A stretch of DNA of 42,933 bases from an uncultured Eubacteriales bacterium (GCA_900545815.1 URAM01000017.1:1-42933); one strand, 5' to 3'; shown: positions 8,137-17,728, numbered from the stretch's first letter. Translations and numbers: made by a program. The notes: generated by a model from the letters alone, not told the origin.

Positions 8137-10971
8137 ATGGGAATGATGAGAAAACTTCTCGGAACCAACTCCAAGCGGGAAGTCAAAAAGATTACCCCCA
8201 TTGTAGATAAAATTGAGGCACTGTCCGACGAATACAAAGCCCTCACTGATGAACAGCTCCGTGCCAAGACCGACGAGTTCAAGGCACGCCTGGCCGCCGG
8301 CGCCACCCTGGACGACATCCTCCCCGAAGCCTTCGCCACCTGTCGGGAAGCGGCAGATCGTGTCCTGGGCCTCCGTCCCTATCGCGTCCAGCTCATCGGC
8401 GGCATCATCCTCCATCAGGGCCGTATCGCCGAAATGAAGACCGGCGAAGGCAAGACCCTGGTGGCCACCCTGCCCGCCTACCTCAACGCCCTCACCGGCG
8501 AAGGCATCCACATCGTCACCGTCAACGACTACCTGGCCAAGCGTGACTCCGAGTGGATGGGCAAGGTCTACCGGTTCCTGGGTCTGTCCGTTGGTCTGAT
8601 CGTCCACGGCCTGACCAAGGCAGAGCGCAAGGCCGCTTACGACGCCGACATCACCTACGGCACCAACAACGAGATGGGCTTCGACTACCTCCGTGACAAC
8701 ATGGCCGTCTATGACCGGGACACCGTCCAGCGCAACCTGACCTTCGCCATCGTGGACGAAGTGGACTCCATCCTCATCGACGAAGCCCGTACCCCCCTCA
8801 TCATCTCCGGCCGCGGCGAAGAGTCCACCAAGCTGTATCAGATGGCCGACCAGTTCGCCAAGGATCTGGACTGCTACGTGGTCGCCGAGACCGACGACAA
8901 GGAATTTGACGAGGACGTGGAGCAGAACTACGACTACATCGTGGAAGAAAAGCGCAAGACCGCTACTCTGACCGCCCGCGGCATCGCCAAGGCAGAAAAA
9001 TTCTTCCACCTGGACAACCTGGCCGACGAAGAGAACACCACCATCAACCACCACATCAACCAGGCCATCCGCGCCCGCGGCGTCATGAAGAAGGACATCG
9101 ACTACGTGGTCAAGGATAACCAGGTGGTCATCGTGGACGAGTTCACCGGCCGTCTCATGTTCGGCCGTCGCTATAACGAGGGTCTGCATCAGGCCATCGA
9201 AGCCAAGGAGAGCCTGAAGGTGGCCAACGAATCCAAGACTCTGGCTACCATCACTTTCCAGAACTTCTTCCGCCTCTATGACAAGCTCTCCGGCATGACC
9301 GGTACCGCTATGACCGAAGAGGACGAATTCAGCTCCATCTACGACCTGGACATCGTGGAGATCCCCACCAACAAGCCCGTCGTCCGTGTGGATTACCCCG
9401 ACGTGGTCTACAAGACCGAGGCCGGCAAGTATCGCGCCATCGTCAAACAGATTGAGGAGTGCCACGAGAAGGGTCAGCCCGTCCTGGTGGGTACCGTCTC
9501 CATCGAAAAGTCCGAGCGCATCTCCCGTATGCTTCGGGATAAGGGCATTCCCCACAACGTGCTCAACGCCAAGAACCACGAGAAGGAAGCGGAGATCATC
9601 GCACAGGCCGGTAAGCTGGGCGCCGTCACCGTCGCTACCAACATGGCAGGCCGTGGTACCGACATCGTCCTGGGCGGTAACGCCGAGTACATGGCCAAGG
9701 CCGACCTGCGCCGCGCCGGGTTCAACGGGGAAGTCATCTCCGAAGCCACCGGCTACGCCGAGAGCAACAACCCCGACGTCCTGGAGGCGCGCCGTCAGTT
9801 CGCCGAGAACGAGGCTCGTTATAAGGAAGAAATCAAGATCGAGGCGGAAAAGGTTCGCCAGGCCGGCGGTCTGTTCATCCTGGGCACCGAGCGCCATGAA
9901 GCCCGCCGTATCGACAACCAGCTCCGTGGCCGTTCCGGCCGTCAGGGCGACCCCGGCGCCAGCCGCTTCTTCCTGTCCCTGGAGGACGACATCCTGCGTC
10001 TGTTCGGCAGCGACCGCATCGCCAAGCTCATGGACACCATGAAGATCGATGAGGACACCCCCATTGACGCCAAGATGCTCTCCAGCGCCATTGAAAACGC
10101 CCAGAAGAAGGTGGAATCCCGTAACTTCCAGGCTCGTAAGGACGTTCTGGACTACGACGACGTCATGAACACCCAGCGTGAAGTCATCTACGGCGAACGC
10201 CGCAAGGTGCTGTCCGGCCAGAACATGAAGGAAGTCATCCTGGGCATGGTGGACAGCGTCATCGAACGTGCCCTCCACGGCGCCGCCGGCGAGCGTCAGC
10301 ACTTGACCAACGCCGAATTCCAGGACGCTGTGTCTGAGTTCCGCAACGTATTTTTGACCTCGGAGGAACTGATCTTCACGGATGAGGAGCTGGCCAGCAA
10401 GTCCATTGATGATCTGATCGCTCTGGTCAAGGAACGTGCCATCGACATCTACAACAAGAAGGAAGCCATCCTGGGCGAGCCGCTGATGCGGGAACTGGAA
10501 CGTGTCATGCTGCTGCGCGTGGTGGACGAATATTGGATGGAACACATCGATGCCATGGACGACCTGAAGCAGGGCATCCGCCTGCGTGCCTATGGCCAGG
10601 AAGACCCTGTCGTAGCTTATAAGCGCCAGAGCTTCGATATGTTCGACCAGATGACCCTGGCCATCCAGGATGAGACCGTTCGTCGGGTGTATATCGCTCA
10701 GGTACGCCGCAACCGGCTGGAGCGCCGCCCTGTGGCACAGGCACTTCGGGAGTCCAGAGAAGATCCGGCCATGGCAGCCGCTCAGCAGACCACCGGCAAG
10801 GTGGATCGTGTGGCTGAGAACGAGGCGGAAAAGCCCAAGCGTATGCCCATCGTCAAGGGCAAGAAGATCGGCCGCAACGAGCCTTGCCCCTGCGGTTCCG
10901 GCCTGAAGTTCAAAAACTGCCATGGCAAGAACGGCGCCACCACCTATACGCCGGACGAAGAAGAAAACTAA
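8137..10971 (+). CDS. secA: Preprotein translocase ATPase SecA
   Basis: SecA drives secretory proteins through the SecYEG channel by ATP hydrolysis at the inner face of the membrane. The 944-residue protein has the Walker A MKTGEGKT (about residue 100), Walker B DEVDSILIDE (about 207-216), the second nucleotide-binding domain with GTERHEARRIDNQLRGR-type arginine fingers, and a C-terminal zinc-binding SEC-C motif (CPCGSG...CHG). It is somewhat longer than the Bacillus protein (about 840). The ATG at 8137 has AAAGGA about ten bases upstream; ATGs at 8143 and 8146 are alternatives. Codon choice is strongly C/G-ending, in sharp contrast with the preceding surface-protein gene. pgeF follows with no gap. 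Confidence 0.98.
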   Translation: MGMMRKLLGTNSKREVKKITPIVDKIEALSDEYKALTDEQLRAKTDEFKARLAAGATLDDILPEAFATCREAADRVLGLRPYRVQLIGGIILHQGRIAEMKTGEGKTLVATLPAYLNALTGEGIHIVTVNDYLAKRDSEWMGKVYRFLGLSVGLIVHGLTKAERKAAYDADITYGTNNEMGFDYLRDNMAVYDRDTVQRNLTFAIVDEVDSILIDEARTPLIISGRGEESTKLYQMADQFAKDLDCYVVAETDDKEFDEDVEQNYDYIVEEKRKTATLTARGIAKAEKFFHLDNLADEENTTINHHINQAIRARGVMKKDIDYVVKDNQVVIVDEFTGRLMFGRRYNEGLHQAIEAKESLKVANESKTLATITFQNFFRLYDKLSGMTGTAMTEEDEFSSIYDLDIVEIPTNKPVVRVDYPDVVYKTEAGKYRAIVKQIEECHEKGQPVLVGTVSIEKSERISRMLRDKGIPHNVLNAKNHEKEAEIIAQAGKLGAVTVATNMAGRGTDIVLGGNAEYMAKADLRRAGFNGEVISEATGYAESNNPDVLEARRQFAENEARYKEEIKIEAEKVRQAGGLFILGTERHEARRIDNQLRGRSGRQGDPGASRFFLSLEDDILRLFGSDRIAKLMDTMKIDEDTPIDAKMLSSAIENAQKKVESRNFQARKDVLDYDDVMNTQREVIYGERRKVLSGQNMKEVILGMVDSVIERALHGAAGERQHLTNAEFQDAVSEFRNVFLTSEELIFTDEELASKSIDDLIALVKERAIDIYNKKEAILGEPLMRELERVMLLRVVDEYWMEHIDAMDDLKQGIRLRAYGQEDPVVAYKRQSFDMFDQMTLAIQDETVRRVYIAQVRRNRLERRPVAQALRESREDPAMAAAQQTTGKVDRVAENEAEKPKRMPIVKGKKIGRNEPCPCGSGLKFKNCHGKNGATTYTPDEEEN

Positions 10972-11802
10972 ATGAATGACCAGCATTTTCAGACGAATCG
11001 GGAGGAGAACGGCCTGGTGTGGTTCTCCGCCCCTCGTCTCAATGCCAACGGCGGCGCAGTCCACGGCTTTTCCAGCCGCTTGGGCGGCGTCAGCCGAGGG
11101 TATCTGACCTCCCTGAACCTGGGCACCAGCCGAGGTGACCAGATCGAACACGTTCGAGAGAATTTCCGGCGCTACGGGGAAGCGGTGGGCTTTGACAGCA
11201 CCAAGACGGTTTTCTCCCAGCAGGTGCATCGGGACGATGTACGGGTAGTCACCGAAGGGGACTGCGGCAAGGGCTTGTACCGAGAGCGGGACTATGACAG
11301 TGCTGATGGCTTGGTCACCAACTGTCCCGGCGTCCCTCTGGCCATCTTCTCCGCCGACTGCATCCCCATTTTGTTCCACGATTCGGTACAACGAGTCGTG
11401 GCTGCCTGTCACGCCGGATGGCGGGGGACTGCTGCCGGCATTGTGGGCAAGACCGTCCAGGTGATGACGCAAACCTTCGGCTGTCAGCCCAAAGACATCC
11501 GCATGGCCATCGGCCCCGGTATCTCCCGCTGCTGCTTTGAGACCCACGAGGACGTGCCCCACGCCATGTGGGCGGTTCTGGGCAAGCAGGCTGACCCATT
11601 TATCGACCGGCTGTCGAGGGAGAAGTTTTTGGTAGACCTGAAGGGCATCAACGGCCTGTGGGGTCAGCTGGCAGGGGTGCCTGCCAACCAAATTGAGATC
11701 TCCGACCTCTGTACCGCCTGCCGCCAGGACTTGTTCTGGAGCCATCGGCACGTTGGTGAGGCCCGTGGGGTCATGTCAGCGGTCATCCAGCTGACGGAAT
11801 GA
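10972..11802 (+). CDS. pgeF: PgeF/YfiH family protein (multicopper-oxidase-like 'laccase domain', peptidoglycan editing / purine nucleoside enzyme)
   Basis: The 276-residue protein carries the family's metal-site motifs: SADCIPILF (about residues 122-130), CHAGWRGT with the conserved Cys and His, and the C-terminal SHR...GR segment. Members have been linked to removal of misincorporated residues from peptidoglycan precursors and to purine nucleoside phosphorylase/deaminase activity. Which applies here cannot be told from sequence. The ATG starts directly after the secA TAA, so it is probably translated from the secA transcript. Confidence 0.88.
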   Translation: MNDQHFQTNREENGLVWFSAPRLNANGGAVHGFSSRLGGVSRGYLTSLNLGTSRGDQIEHVRENFRRYGEAVGFDSTKTVFSQQVHRDDVRVVTEGDCGKGLYRERDYDSADGLVTNCPGVPLAIFSADCIPILFHDSVQRVVAACHAGWRGTAAGIVGKTVQVMTQTFGCQPKDIRMAIGPGISRCCFETHEDVPHAMWAVLGKQADPFIDRLSREKFLVDLKGINGLWGQLAGVPANQIEISDLCTACRQDLFWSHRHVGEARGVMSAVIQLTE

Positions 11803-11820
11803 GAACGGGAAGTGTGCGGA

Positions 11821-11845
11821 CGGTGTTTTTCCATGAAAAACACCG
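11821..11845. promoter_or_regulatory. Hairpin in the pgeF-lipoprotein gap
   Basis: CGGTGTTTTT and AAAAACACCG form a perfect 10-bp stem around CCATG. No long T-run follows, so it may be a weak terminator or processing site. A second hairpin, GGGACGG-GTCG-CCGTCCC (11863-11880), lies just before the next gene's start. Confidence 0.5.
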
Positions 11846-11892
11846 TGTTTGTACCGTGATACGGGACGGGTCGCCGTCCCTGTGAGGTTTTT

Positions 11893-13578
11893 ATGAACAT
11901 TCGACGCATTTCAGCTCTGACAATCGCATTATCGTTACTCCTCTCACTGACCGCCTGCGGCGGACAGGGGGACAGCAGCCAAGGCTCGGCATCCGATGCC
12001 GCACCGGCTGCGTCCGACCAGAGCAGTGGGGGAGCTTCTGCGGCGCAGTCCTTTTCCCTGGGTTACTACAAGGGGGAAGGACTGCATCCCTATACCTGTA
12101 GCAATACCACCAACCAGAACCTGATGGGACTCATCTACGAACCTCTGTTCGCCATCGACCAGACCTTCGCCACCGAGCCATGCCTGGCCAAGAGCTGTAC
12201 CATCCAGGTCACCTCTGCCTCCGGCTCTGAGGAGGAGAAGGACACGGAGGGGGATGCCAGTGAAACAGGCACAGAAGGGGATGAAACCGATCAAAAGGAC
12301 GCATCCAAGGAAGAAAAAAAGAAGGAACAGCCCCGCAGCAAGATCGCAGGTAAGACCACCTGTACCATCCAGCTCCGGGACGATGTGACCTTCTCCGATG
12401 GCACATCCCTGTCGGCGGAGGATGTGGTGTATTCCCTGGAGCAGGCCAAGGGGAAGGGGAGCATCTATCGGGAACGGCTGTCTGATGTGACCAGTATCAC
12501 CGCTTCCGGCAGCACCACTGTGGTCATCGAGATCAATGCGGCGGACGCCGCCTTTGACTCGCTGCTGGACATCCCCATCATCAGCCGCTCCGGCGGCAGC
12601 AACCCCATCGGAACTGGCCCCTACGTCCTCAACACCAAGAAGGGCAAGGCAGTGTCCATGACCCGCAATACAAATTGGTGGCAGGAGGGCACGCTGCCCG
12701 CCGATACCATCACCCTGTACGCCGCCGATGACAGCGACATGATGATCTTCGGCTTCGGCAGCGGCAGCATCAGCATGGTGAACACCGACTTGACCGGCAC
12801 CAACGCTCTGAGCTACACCGGCGACTACAACGTGGTGGATTACCCCACCACCAGTATGCTCTATGTGGGCTGCAACACCCACTCTGGCCCCTGCCAGAAC
12901 CAGTCCTTCCGACAGGCGCTGTACTATGTCTTTGATCGGGATACGTTGGCCACAAAAATGCTCTCCGGCCACGCAGAACCCACCGTACTGCCCGTATCTC
13001 CTAAGTCCAAGCTCTACGATGAGAAACTGGCGGAGACTTATGCCTGGTCAGAGGAGACGGCCAAGAAAAAGCTGGCGGATGGGCACTACTACAACCAGAC
13101 CTTGAAGCTCATCGTCAACAAAGAGTCCGCCTTTAAGACTGCCTTTGCCGAGGAGATGAAGAAGGAGCTGGAGGCCATCGGCATCAAGGTGCAGGTGGAG
13201 GCGCTGGCTTGGGACGAGTTTGCCGATGCTTTGGATGAGCGCTCCTTTGACCTGTACCTGGGCGAGGTGAAGCTGAAATCCAACTTCGACTTGACCGCCG
13301 TCATCGGCTCCAACGGCAATCTGAATTACGGCGGCTATCAGGACAAAGACTTGGAAAAGCTGCTGACCAAGTTCCAGACCGCCGACAAAGCCAGCCGTGC
13401 CGCCGCAGCTAAGAATCTGTATAAAGCCGTGGCAGACGCCGCTGCGACCATCCCTTTGTGCTTTAAGAACCACTCGGTGCTCACCCATTGGAGCGCCAAC
13501 GCATCCATTGCTCCCACCCAGCAAAATCTGTTTTATCATATCGCAGAATGGGATCTGAAACGGAACCAGACCCCGTGA
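11893..13578 (+). CDS. Family-5 (peptide/nickel-type) ABC transporter solute-binding lipoprotein
   Basis: The protein has 561 residues with a lipoprotein signal ending in the lipobox LTAC (Cys at about residue 22), a Ser/Gly/Ala-rich linker and an SBP_bac_5 (OppA/DppA-like) fold. Family landmarks visible are the N-terminal YEPLF segment, FSDGTSLSAEDVVYSLEQ, GTGPYVL and FRQALYYVFDRD. Such lipoproteins capture oligopeptides, nickel or other solutes outside the membrane and hand them to a permease. No permease or ATPase gene is adjacent, so it is an orphan here. An unusual acidic then lysine-rich insertion (about residues 112-155) interrupts the first lobe. Substrate is unknown. GTGAGG precedes the ATG by about 6 bases. 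Confidence 0.85.
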   Translation: MNIRRISALTIALSLLLSLTACGGQGDSSQGSASDAAPAASDQSSGGASAAQSFSLGYYKGEGLHPYTCSNTTNQNLMGLIYEPLFAIDQTFATEPCLAKSCTIQVTSASGSEEEKDTEGDASETGTEGDETDQKDASKEEKKKEQPRSKIAGKTTCTIQLRDDVTFSDGTSLSAEDVVYSLEQAKGKGSIYRERLSDVTSITASGSTTVVIEINAADAAFDSLLDIPIISRSGGSNPIGTGPYVLNTKKGKAVSMTRNTNWWQEGTLPADTITLYAADDSDMMIFGFGSGSISMVNTDLTGTNALSYTGDYNVVDYPTTSMLYVGCNTHSGPCQNQSFRQALYYVFDRDTLATKMLSGHAEPTVLPVSPKSKLYDEKLAETYAWSEETAKKKLADGHYYNQTLKLIVNKESAFKTAFAEEMKKELEAIGIKVQVEALAWDEFADALDERSFDLYLGEVKLKSNFDLTAVIGSNGNLNYGGYQDKDLEKLLTKFQTADKASRAAAAKNLYKAVADAAATIPLCFKNHSVLTHWSANASIAPTQQNLFYHIAEWDLKRNQTP

Positions 13579-13631
13579 CTGCTCCAACATTTGTCAAACA
13601 ACCGGTCGAGAGAGAAGGAGGAACCGTTGTT

Positions 13632-16600
13632 ATGGAACAAGTATATCGCTGTTACGCAGAAAAGCGCACCGGATTCGATGTGGAAGCCGAGAAGGTGTGG
13701 CGTGAGCTGAAGGAACAGCTGGGCATCGCCAACCTGGAGGGCGTGCGCATCATCTGCCGTTACGACGTAGACCAGGTGGACAAAGAAGTGTACGAGATGG
13801 CCAAGACCACCGTATTTTCTGAGCCCATGGTGGATGATTTTTATGATGAGACCATGCCCCCCATCCAAGGCCCCCACGCCCTGCTCATCGTGGAAGCCCT
13901 CCCCGGCCAGTTTGACCAGCGGGCGGACTCCTGCGCCCAGTGCATCCAGCTGCTGGCTGGCTGCGACCGGCCTCTGGTGAAGGCCGCCACCGTCTACGTC
14001 CTCCTGGGCGACCTGTCCGATGAGGACTGCGAGAAGATCAGCCGTTACCTCATCAACCCGGTGGAAGCACGGGAAGCCACGGCAGAAAAGCCCAAAACCC
14101 TGGTGCAGGAGTACCACATCCCCACCGAAGTGGCTACTTTGGACGGCTTCATCAGCAAGAATCGGGACGAGCTGAAGGAAATGCTCTCCACCTACGGCCT
14201 GGCTATGGATCTGGACGACCTGACCTTCCTCCAGGGCTATTTCCGAGACACCGAGCATCGGGATCCCACCATCACCGAGCTGCGTGTGGTGGACACCTAC
14301 TGGTCTGACCACTGCCGCCACACCACCTTCGGCACCCACATCGAGGGCGTCCAGGTGGAGGACCCCCAGGTGCAGGCAGCCTATGACCAGTACCTGGCAG
14401 AACGGGTGGAGGTCTACGGCCAGGAGAAGGCCGACCAGCGTCCCAAGACCCTCATGGACATCGGCACCAGCGGCACAAAGGTCATCAAAAAGCGGGGCGG
14501 CGTGAAGAACATCGACGAGTCCGAGGAGATCAACGCCTGCTCCATCCACATCCCCGTGGCCGTGGACGGTCAGGAGGAGGATTGGTTGCTCCAGTTCAAG
14601 AACGAGACTCACAACCACCCCACCGAGATCGAACCCTTCGGCGGCGCTGCCACCTGCGTAGGCGGTGCCATCCGTGACCCCCTGGCCGGTCGTGCCTACG
14701 TCTACCAGGCCATGCGTATCACCGGCTGCGGCGACCCCAGAACTCCCATGAGCGAGACCATCAAGGGTCGTCTGCCCCAGCGCAAACTGGCCACCACTGC
14801 CGCCGCAGGCTATTCCTCTTACGGCAACCAGATCGGCCTGGCCACCGGCGTGGTGCAGGAGTATTATCACCCCGGCTATGTGGCCAAGCACATGGAGCTG
14901 GGTGCGGTCGTAGGTGCGGTGCCCTCCGCCGCTGTGGTGCGGGAAGAACCGGCACCTGGCGACATTGTCATCCTGCTGGGCGGCCGCACCGGCCGTGACG
15001 GCATCGGCGGCGCCACCGGCTCCTCCAAGAGCCACAACCTGTCCTCCCTGGTCACCATGGCCGCCGAGGTGCAGAAGGGCAACGCCCCCGAAGAACGCAA
15101 GATCCAGCGGCTGTTCCGCAACGGCGACGTGACCCGCATGATCAAGCGCTGCAACGACTTCGGCGCAGGCGGCGTCTCCGTCTCCATCGGCGAGCTGGCC
15201 GACGGCATCTCCATTGACCTGAACGCCGTGCGCAAGAAGTACGAGGGGCTGGACGGCACCGAATTGGCCATCTCCGAATCTCAGGAGAGAATGTCCGTGG
15301 TGGTAGCACCGGAGGACGCAGAGGCCTTCATCGCCGCCGCCACCGCCGAGAACCTGGAAGCCTACCAGGTGGCCGTGGTCACCGAGTCCCCCCGTATGGT
15401 CATGACTTGGAACGGCAAGGTTATCGCTGACCTGTCCCGCGCCTTCCTGAACACCAACGGCACCGTCAAGCGCACCGACGTCTATGTGCCCCAGCTGCCC
15501 GGCAAGGCAGAGGTGGGGGACACCTCCGACGTGGCAGGCCGCTTTGACGCCATCGTGAAAAATCCCAACCTGGCCTCCCAGCGCGGACTGGGCGAACGGT
15601 TCGACGCCTCCATCGGCGCAGGCTCCATCCTGTTCCCCTACGGCGGCAAGAAACAGCTCACCCCAGCACAGGCTATGGTCGGTTTGATTCCGGTCGGCCC
15701 TGGCCGCAAGACCGACACCTGCTCCATCATGGCAGCGGGCTTCGACCCCTACCGCATGGAACGCAACCCCTTCACCGGCGCACGCAGCTCGGTCATCGAG
15801 TCAGTTGCTAAGGTGGTGGCCGCCGGCGGCGATGCCTCCAAGGTTTATCTCTCCCTCCAGGAGTATTTTGAACGGCTCCGAGACGAACCCGCCCGTTGGG
15901 GCAAGCCCTTCGCCGCCCTGCTGGGCGCGTACCAGGCACAGATCGGCCTGGGCGTAGCCGCCATCGGCGGCAAGGACTCCATGTCTGGCTCCTTCCTGGA
16001 TCTGGACGTGCCGCCCACCCTGGTCTCCTTCGCCATCGCTCCGGGACAGACCGGCGATGTCATCTCCCCTGAATTCAAGGCCGCAGGCCACCCGGTCTAT
16101 CTGTTCCAGGCACCGGACGGGGACTATGAAGCCCTCAAGGCCACCTGGACACAGTTCCACCAGCTAGTCAAGGCCGGCAAAGTGGCTGCCGCTTGGGCGG
16201 TCACCGCAGGCGGTGTGGCAGAGGCTGTCATGAAGATGTCCTTCGGCAACGGCGTGGGCTTTGCCGGTACGCCTGACCTGTCCGGCGCCCTGCTCTTTGG
16301 TGACCTGTGCGGCTGCATCGTGGCCGAGCTGACCGAGGACACCGATGCGGCGCTCAAGATCGGTACCACCACCGATGACGGCAAGCTCACCGTGGCAGGC
16401 GTTACCCTGTCCGTGGCCGACCTGGCCGAGAAGTGGGAAGCCACCTTGGAAGGGGTCTATCCCACCCACGCCAGCGAAAAGCCGGCAGAGATCCCCAACC
16501 TGGACTATGACCGCCGCCTGCTCACTGTGGTCAAGAATCGGGTGGCGCATCCCAAGGCGGTCATCCCCGTGTTCCCTGGCACCAACTGCGAGTACGACAC

Positions 16601-17345
16601 CGCCAACGCCTGCATCCGTGCGGGCATTGACCCAGAGATTTTGGTCATCCGCAACCTGACCACCGACCTGCTCAACCAGTCTGCCCAGGCGCTGGAAGCT
16701 GCCATCAGCCAGGCGCAGATGATCGTCCTCCCCGGTGGCTTCTCCGGCGGCGACGAGCCGGAAGGCTCGGGCAAGTTCATCGCCTCCTTCTTCCGCAACC
16801 ACAGAATCAAAGACGCCGTCCACGAGATGCTCAAACAGCGGGATGGCCTGATGCTGGGCATCTGCAACGGCTTCCAGGCGCTCATCAAGCTGGGTCTGGT
16901 GCCCTATGGCGAGATTCGGGACATGGACGACAGCTGTCCCACCCTGACCTTCAACCTCATTGGCCGCCACCAGAGCCGTTACTGTGACATCCGTGTGGCT
17001 TCCGTCCTCTCTCCCTGGATGCTGAAAGCCCAGGTGGGCGACATCTACACCGTTCCCATCTCCCACGGCGAGGGCCGCTTCGTAGCGCCGCAGGCCATCC
17101 TGGACGAGATGATCCAAAACGGGCAGATCGCCACCCAGTATGTGGACGCCAACGGCGTGCCCAGTATGGACATCGCTGCCAACCCCAATGGTTCCATCTA
17201 TGCCATCGAGGGCATCTTCAGTCCGGATGGCCGCATCTTCGGCAAGATGGGACATACCGAACGGTGGAATCCGGGCGTTGCTAAGAACATCCCTGGTGAG
17301 AAGCTCATGCCGCTGTTCGAGTCCGGCGCAGAATATTTCAGATAA
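13632..17345 (+). CDS. purL: Phosphoribosylformylglycinamidine synthase, single-chain PurL
   Basis: This enzyme performs the fourth step of purine synthesis: FGAR + glutamine + ATP gives FGAM. At 1237 residues it is the fused form. The synthase part shows SDHCRHTTF (His-rich active segment), NETHNHPTEIEPFGGAATCVGG and GGTGSS-like loops. From about residue 970 a class-I glutaminase domain follows with FPGTNCEYD, PGGFSGGDE, the nucleophile Cys1078 in GICNGFQ and the catalytic SHGEGRF. The start was set at the ATG 13632 because AAGGAGG (13615-13621) sits 10 bases before it and the protein begins there in the family manner; the frame is open further upstream into the lipoprotein gene. A clear terminator follows. 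Confidence 0.97.
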   Translation: MEQVYRCYAEKRTGFDVEAEKVWRELKEQLGIANLEGVRIICRYDVDQVDKEVYEMAKTTVFSEPMVDDFYDETMPPIQGPHALLIVEALPGQFDQRADSCAQCIQLLAGCDRPLVKAATVYVLLGDLSDEDCEKISRYLINPVEAREATAEKPKTLVQEYHIPTEVATLDGFISKNRDELKEMLSTYGLAMDLDDLTFLQGYFRDTEHRDPTITELRVVDTYWSDHCRHTTFGTHIEGVQVEDPQVQAAYDQYLAERVEVYGQEKADQRPKTLMDIGTSGTKVIKKRGGVKNIDESEEINACSIHIPVAVDGQEEDWLLQFKNETHNHPTEIEPFGGAATCVGGAIRDPLAGRAYVYQAMRITGCGDPRTPMSETIKGRLPQRKLATTAAAGYSSYGNQIGLATGVVQEYYHPGYVAKHMELGAVVGAVPSAAVVREEPAPGDIVILLGGRTGRDGIGGATGSSKSHNLSSLVTMAAEVQKGNAPEERKIQRLFRNGDVTRMIKRCNDFGAGGVSVSIGELADGISIDLNAVRKKYEGLDGTELAISESQERMSVVVAPEDAEAFIAAATAENLEAYQVAVVTESPRMVMTWNGKVIADLSRAFLNTNGTVKRTDVYVPQLPGKAEVGDTSDVAGRFDAIVKNPNLASQRGLGERFDASIGAGSILFPYGGKKQLTPAQAMVGLIPVGPGRKTDTCSIMAAGFDPYRMERNPFTGARSSVIESVAKVVAAGGDASKVYLSLQEYFERLRDEPARWGKPFAALLGAYQAQIGLGVAAIGGKDSMSGSFLDLDVPPTLVSFAIAPGQTGDVISPEFKAAGHPVYLFQAPDGDYEALKATWTQFHQLVKAGKVAAAWAVTAGGVAEAVMKMSFGNGVGFAGTPDLSGALLFGDLCGCIVAELTEDTDAALKIGTTTDDGKLTVAGVTLSVADLAEKWEATLEGVYPTHASEKPAEIPNLDYDRRLLTVVKNRVAHPKAVIPVFPGTNCEYDTANACIRAGIDPEILVIRNLTTDLLNQSAQALEAAISQAQMIVLPGGFSGGDEPEGSGKFIASFFRNHRIKDAVHEMLKQRDGLMLGICNGFQALIKLGLVPYGEIRDMDDSCPTLTFNLIGRHQSRYCDIRVASVLSPWMLKAQVGDIYTVPISHGEGRFVAPQAILDEMIQNGQIATQYVDANGVPSMDIAANPNGSIYAIEGIFSPDGRIFGKMGHTERWNPGVAKNIPGEKLMPLFESGAEYFR

Positions 17346-17354
17346 GCCGACTGA

Positions 17355-17386
17355 CCTCGGATACCGCTTTGGTATCCGAGGTTTTT
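17355..17386 (+). terminator. Intrinsic terminator after purL
   Basis: CCTCGGATACC (17355-17365) and GGTATCCGAGG (17371-17381) form an 11-bp stem with a 5-base loop, followed by TTTTT. Confidence 0.92.
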
Positions 17387-17421
17387 GTAGAAATAGGCCA
17401 GTTTCGGATGGAAAGGAGCGG

Positions 17422-17459
17422 GCATTTTACACGAAAAAACCAAAATGCGCTTTTTTTTT
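17422..17459 (+). terminator. Second terminator before the aro leader promoter
   Basis: GCATTTT (17422-17428) pairs with AAAATGC (17442-17448), followed after GC by nine T residues. It insulates the aro promoter from purL readthrough. Confidence 0.65.
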
Positions 17460-17468
17460 GGCAGGGGG

Positions 17469-17496
17469 TTGTAATTTCCGTTCACTTTGCTATAAT
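17469..17496 (+). promoter_or_regulatory. Promoter of the aro operon leader
   Basis: TTGTAA (17469-17474), a 16-base spacer and a consensus TATAAT (17491-17496). The predicted start of transcription, near 17503, places all four pairing segments of the attenuator inside the RNA. Confidence 0.7.
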
Positions 17497-17527
17497 ACTT
17501 TTATACTTTCACTCATTGAGGTGCGAT

Positions 17528-17632
17528 ATGATTAAAGTGATCCGCACAACTGAATCCTACTCCTTTATTGGCAGCTGGAACCGCTTTATGGTCTCCGGCT
17601 ATTTTGCGTGGGGAAAACAGGACAGTCAGTGA
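17528..17632 (+). CDS. Aromatic-rich attenuation leader peptide of the aro operon
   Basis: This is a 34-codon frame with its own ribosome site (GAGGTG at 17518-17523) and ATG at 17528, ending TGA 17630-17632. Seven of 18 residues from position 11 to 28 are aromatic: Tyr11, Phe13, Trp17, Phe20, Tyr25, Phe26 and Trp28. All three products of the chorismate pathway are thus represented. No function as a protein is expected; its translation rate would report the charging of tRNA-Tyr, -Phe and -Trp. The downstream terminator/antiterminator structure and the position directly before aroF support a leader-peptide role. The last Trp codon (17609-17611) lies 10 bases before the antiterminator segment. 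Confidence 0.75.
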   Translation: MIKVIRTTESYSFIGSWNRFMVSGYFAWGKQDSQ

Positions 17633-17688
17633 GATGAGAGCAACACCCTCGGCATCAAAAACAGGGGGAGTATCATAAGGGATGATCG

Positions 17689-17728
17689 CAAAGCTCATTG
17701 ACCGTCAAGGCAATGGGCTTTGTTTTTT
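17689..17728 (+). terminator. Conditional terminator of the aro attenuator
   Basis: CAAAGCTCATTG and CAATGGGCTTTG form a 12-bp stem (one G-U) around a 10-base loop, followed by TTTTTT. It ends just before the AAGGAGG of aroF. Confidence 0.9.

Noticed and set aside
8044..11751. A 1235-codon open frame on the minus strand opposite secA and pgeF
   Set aside because: It is the antisense shadow of strongly GC-biased codons in secA. No ribosome site fits, and the product is low-complexity Gly/His/Val-rich with no family features.
13488..13631. Extension of PurL upstream to an in-frame start inside the lipoprotein gene
   Set aside because: The ATG at 13632 has a perfectly spaced AAGGAGG and gives the normal PurL N-terminus; the upstream part is the overlap with the lipoprotein 3' end.
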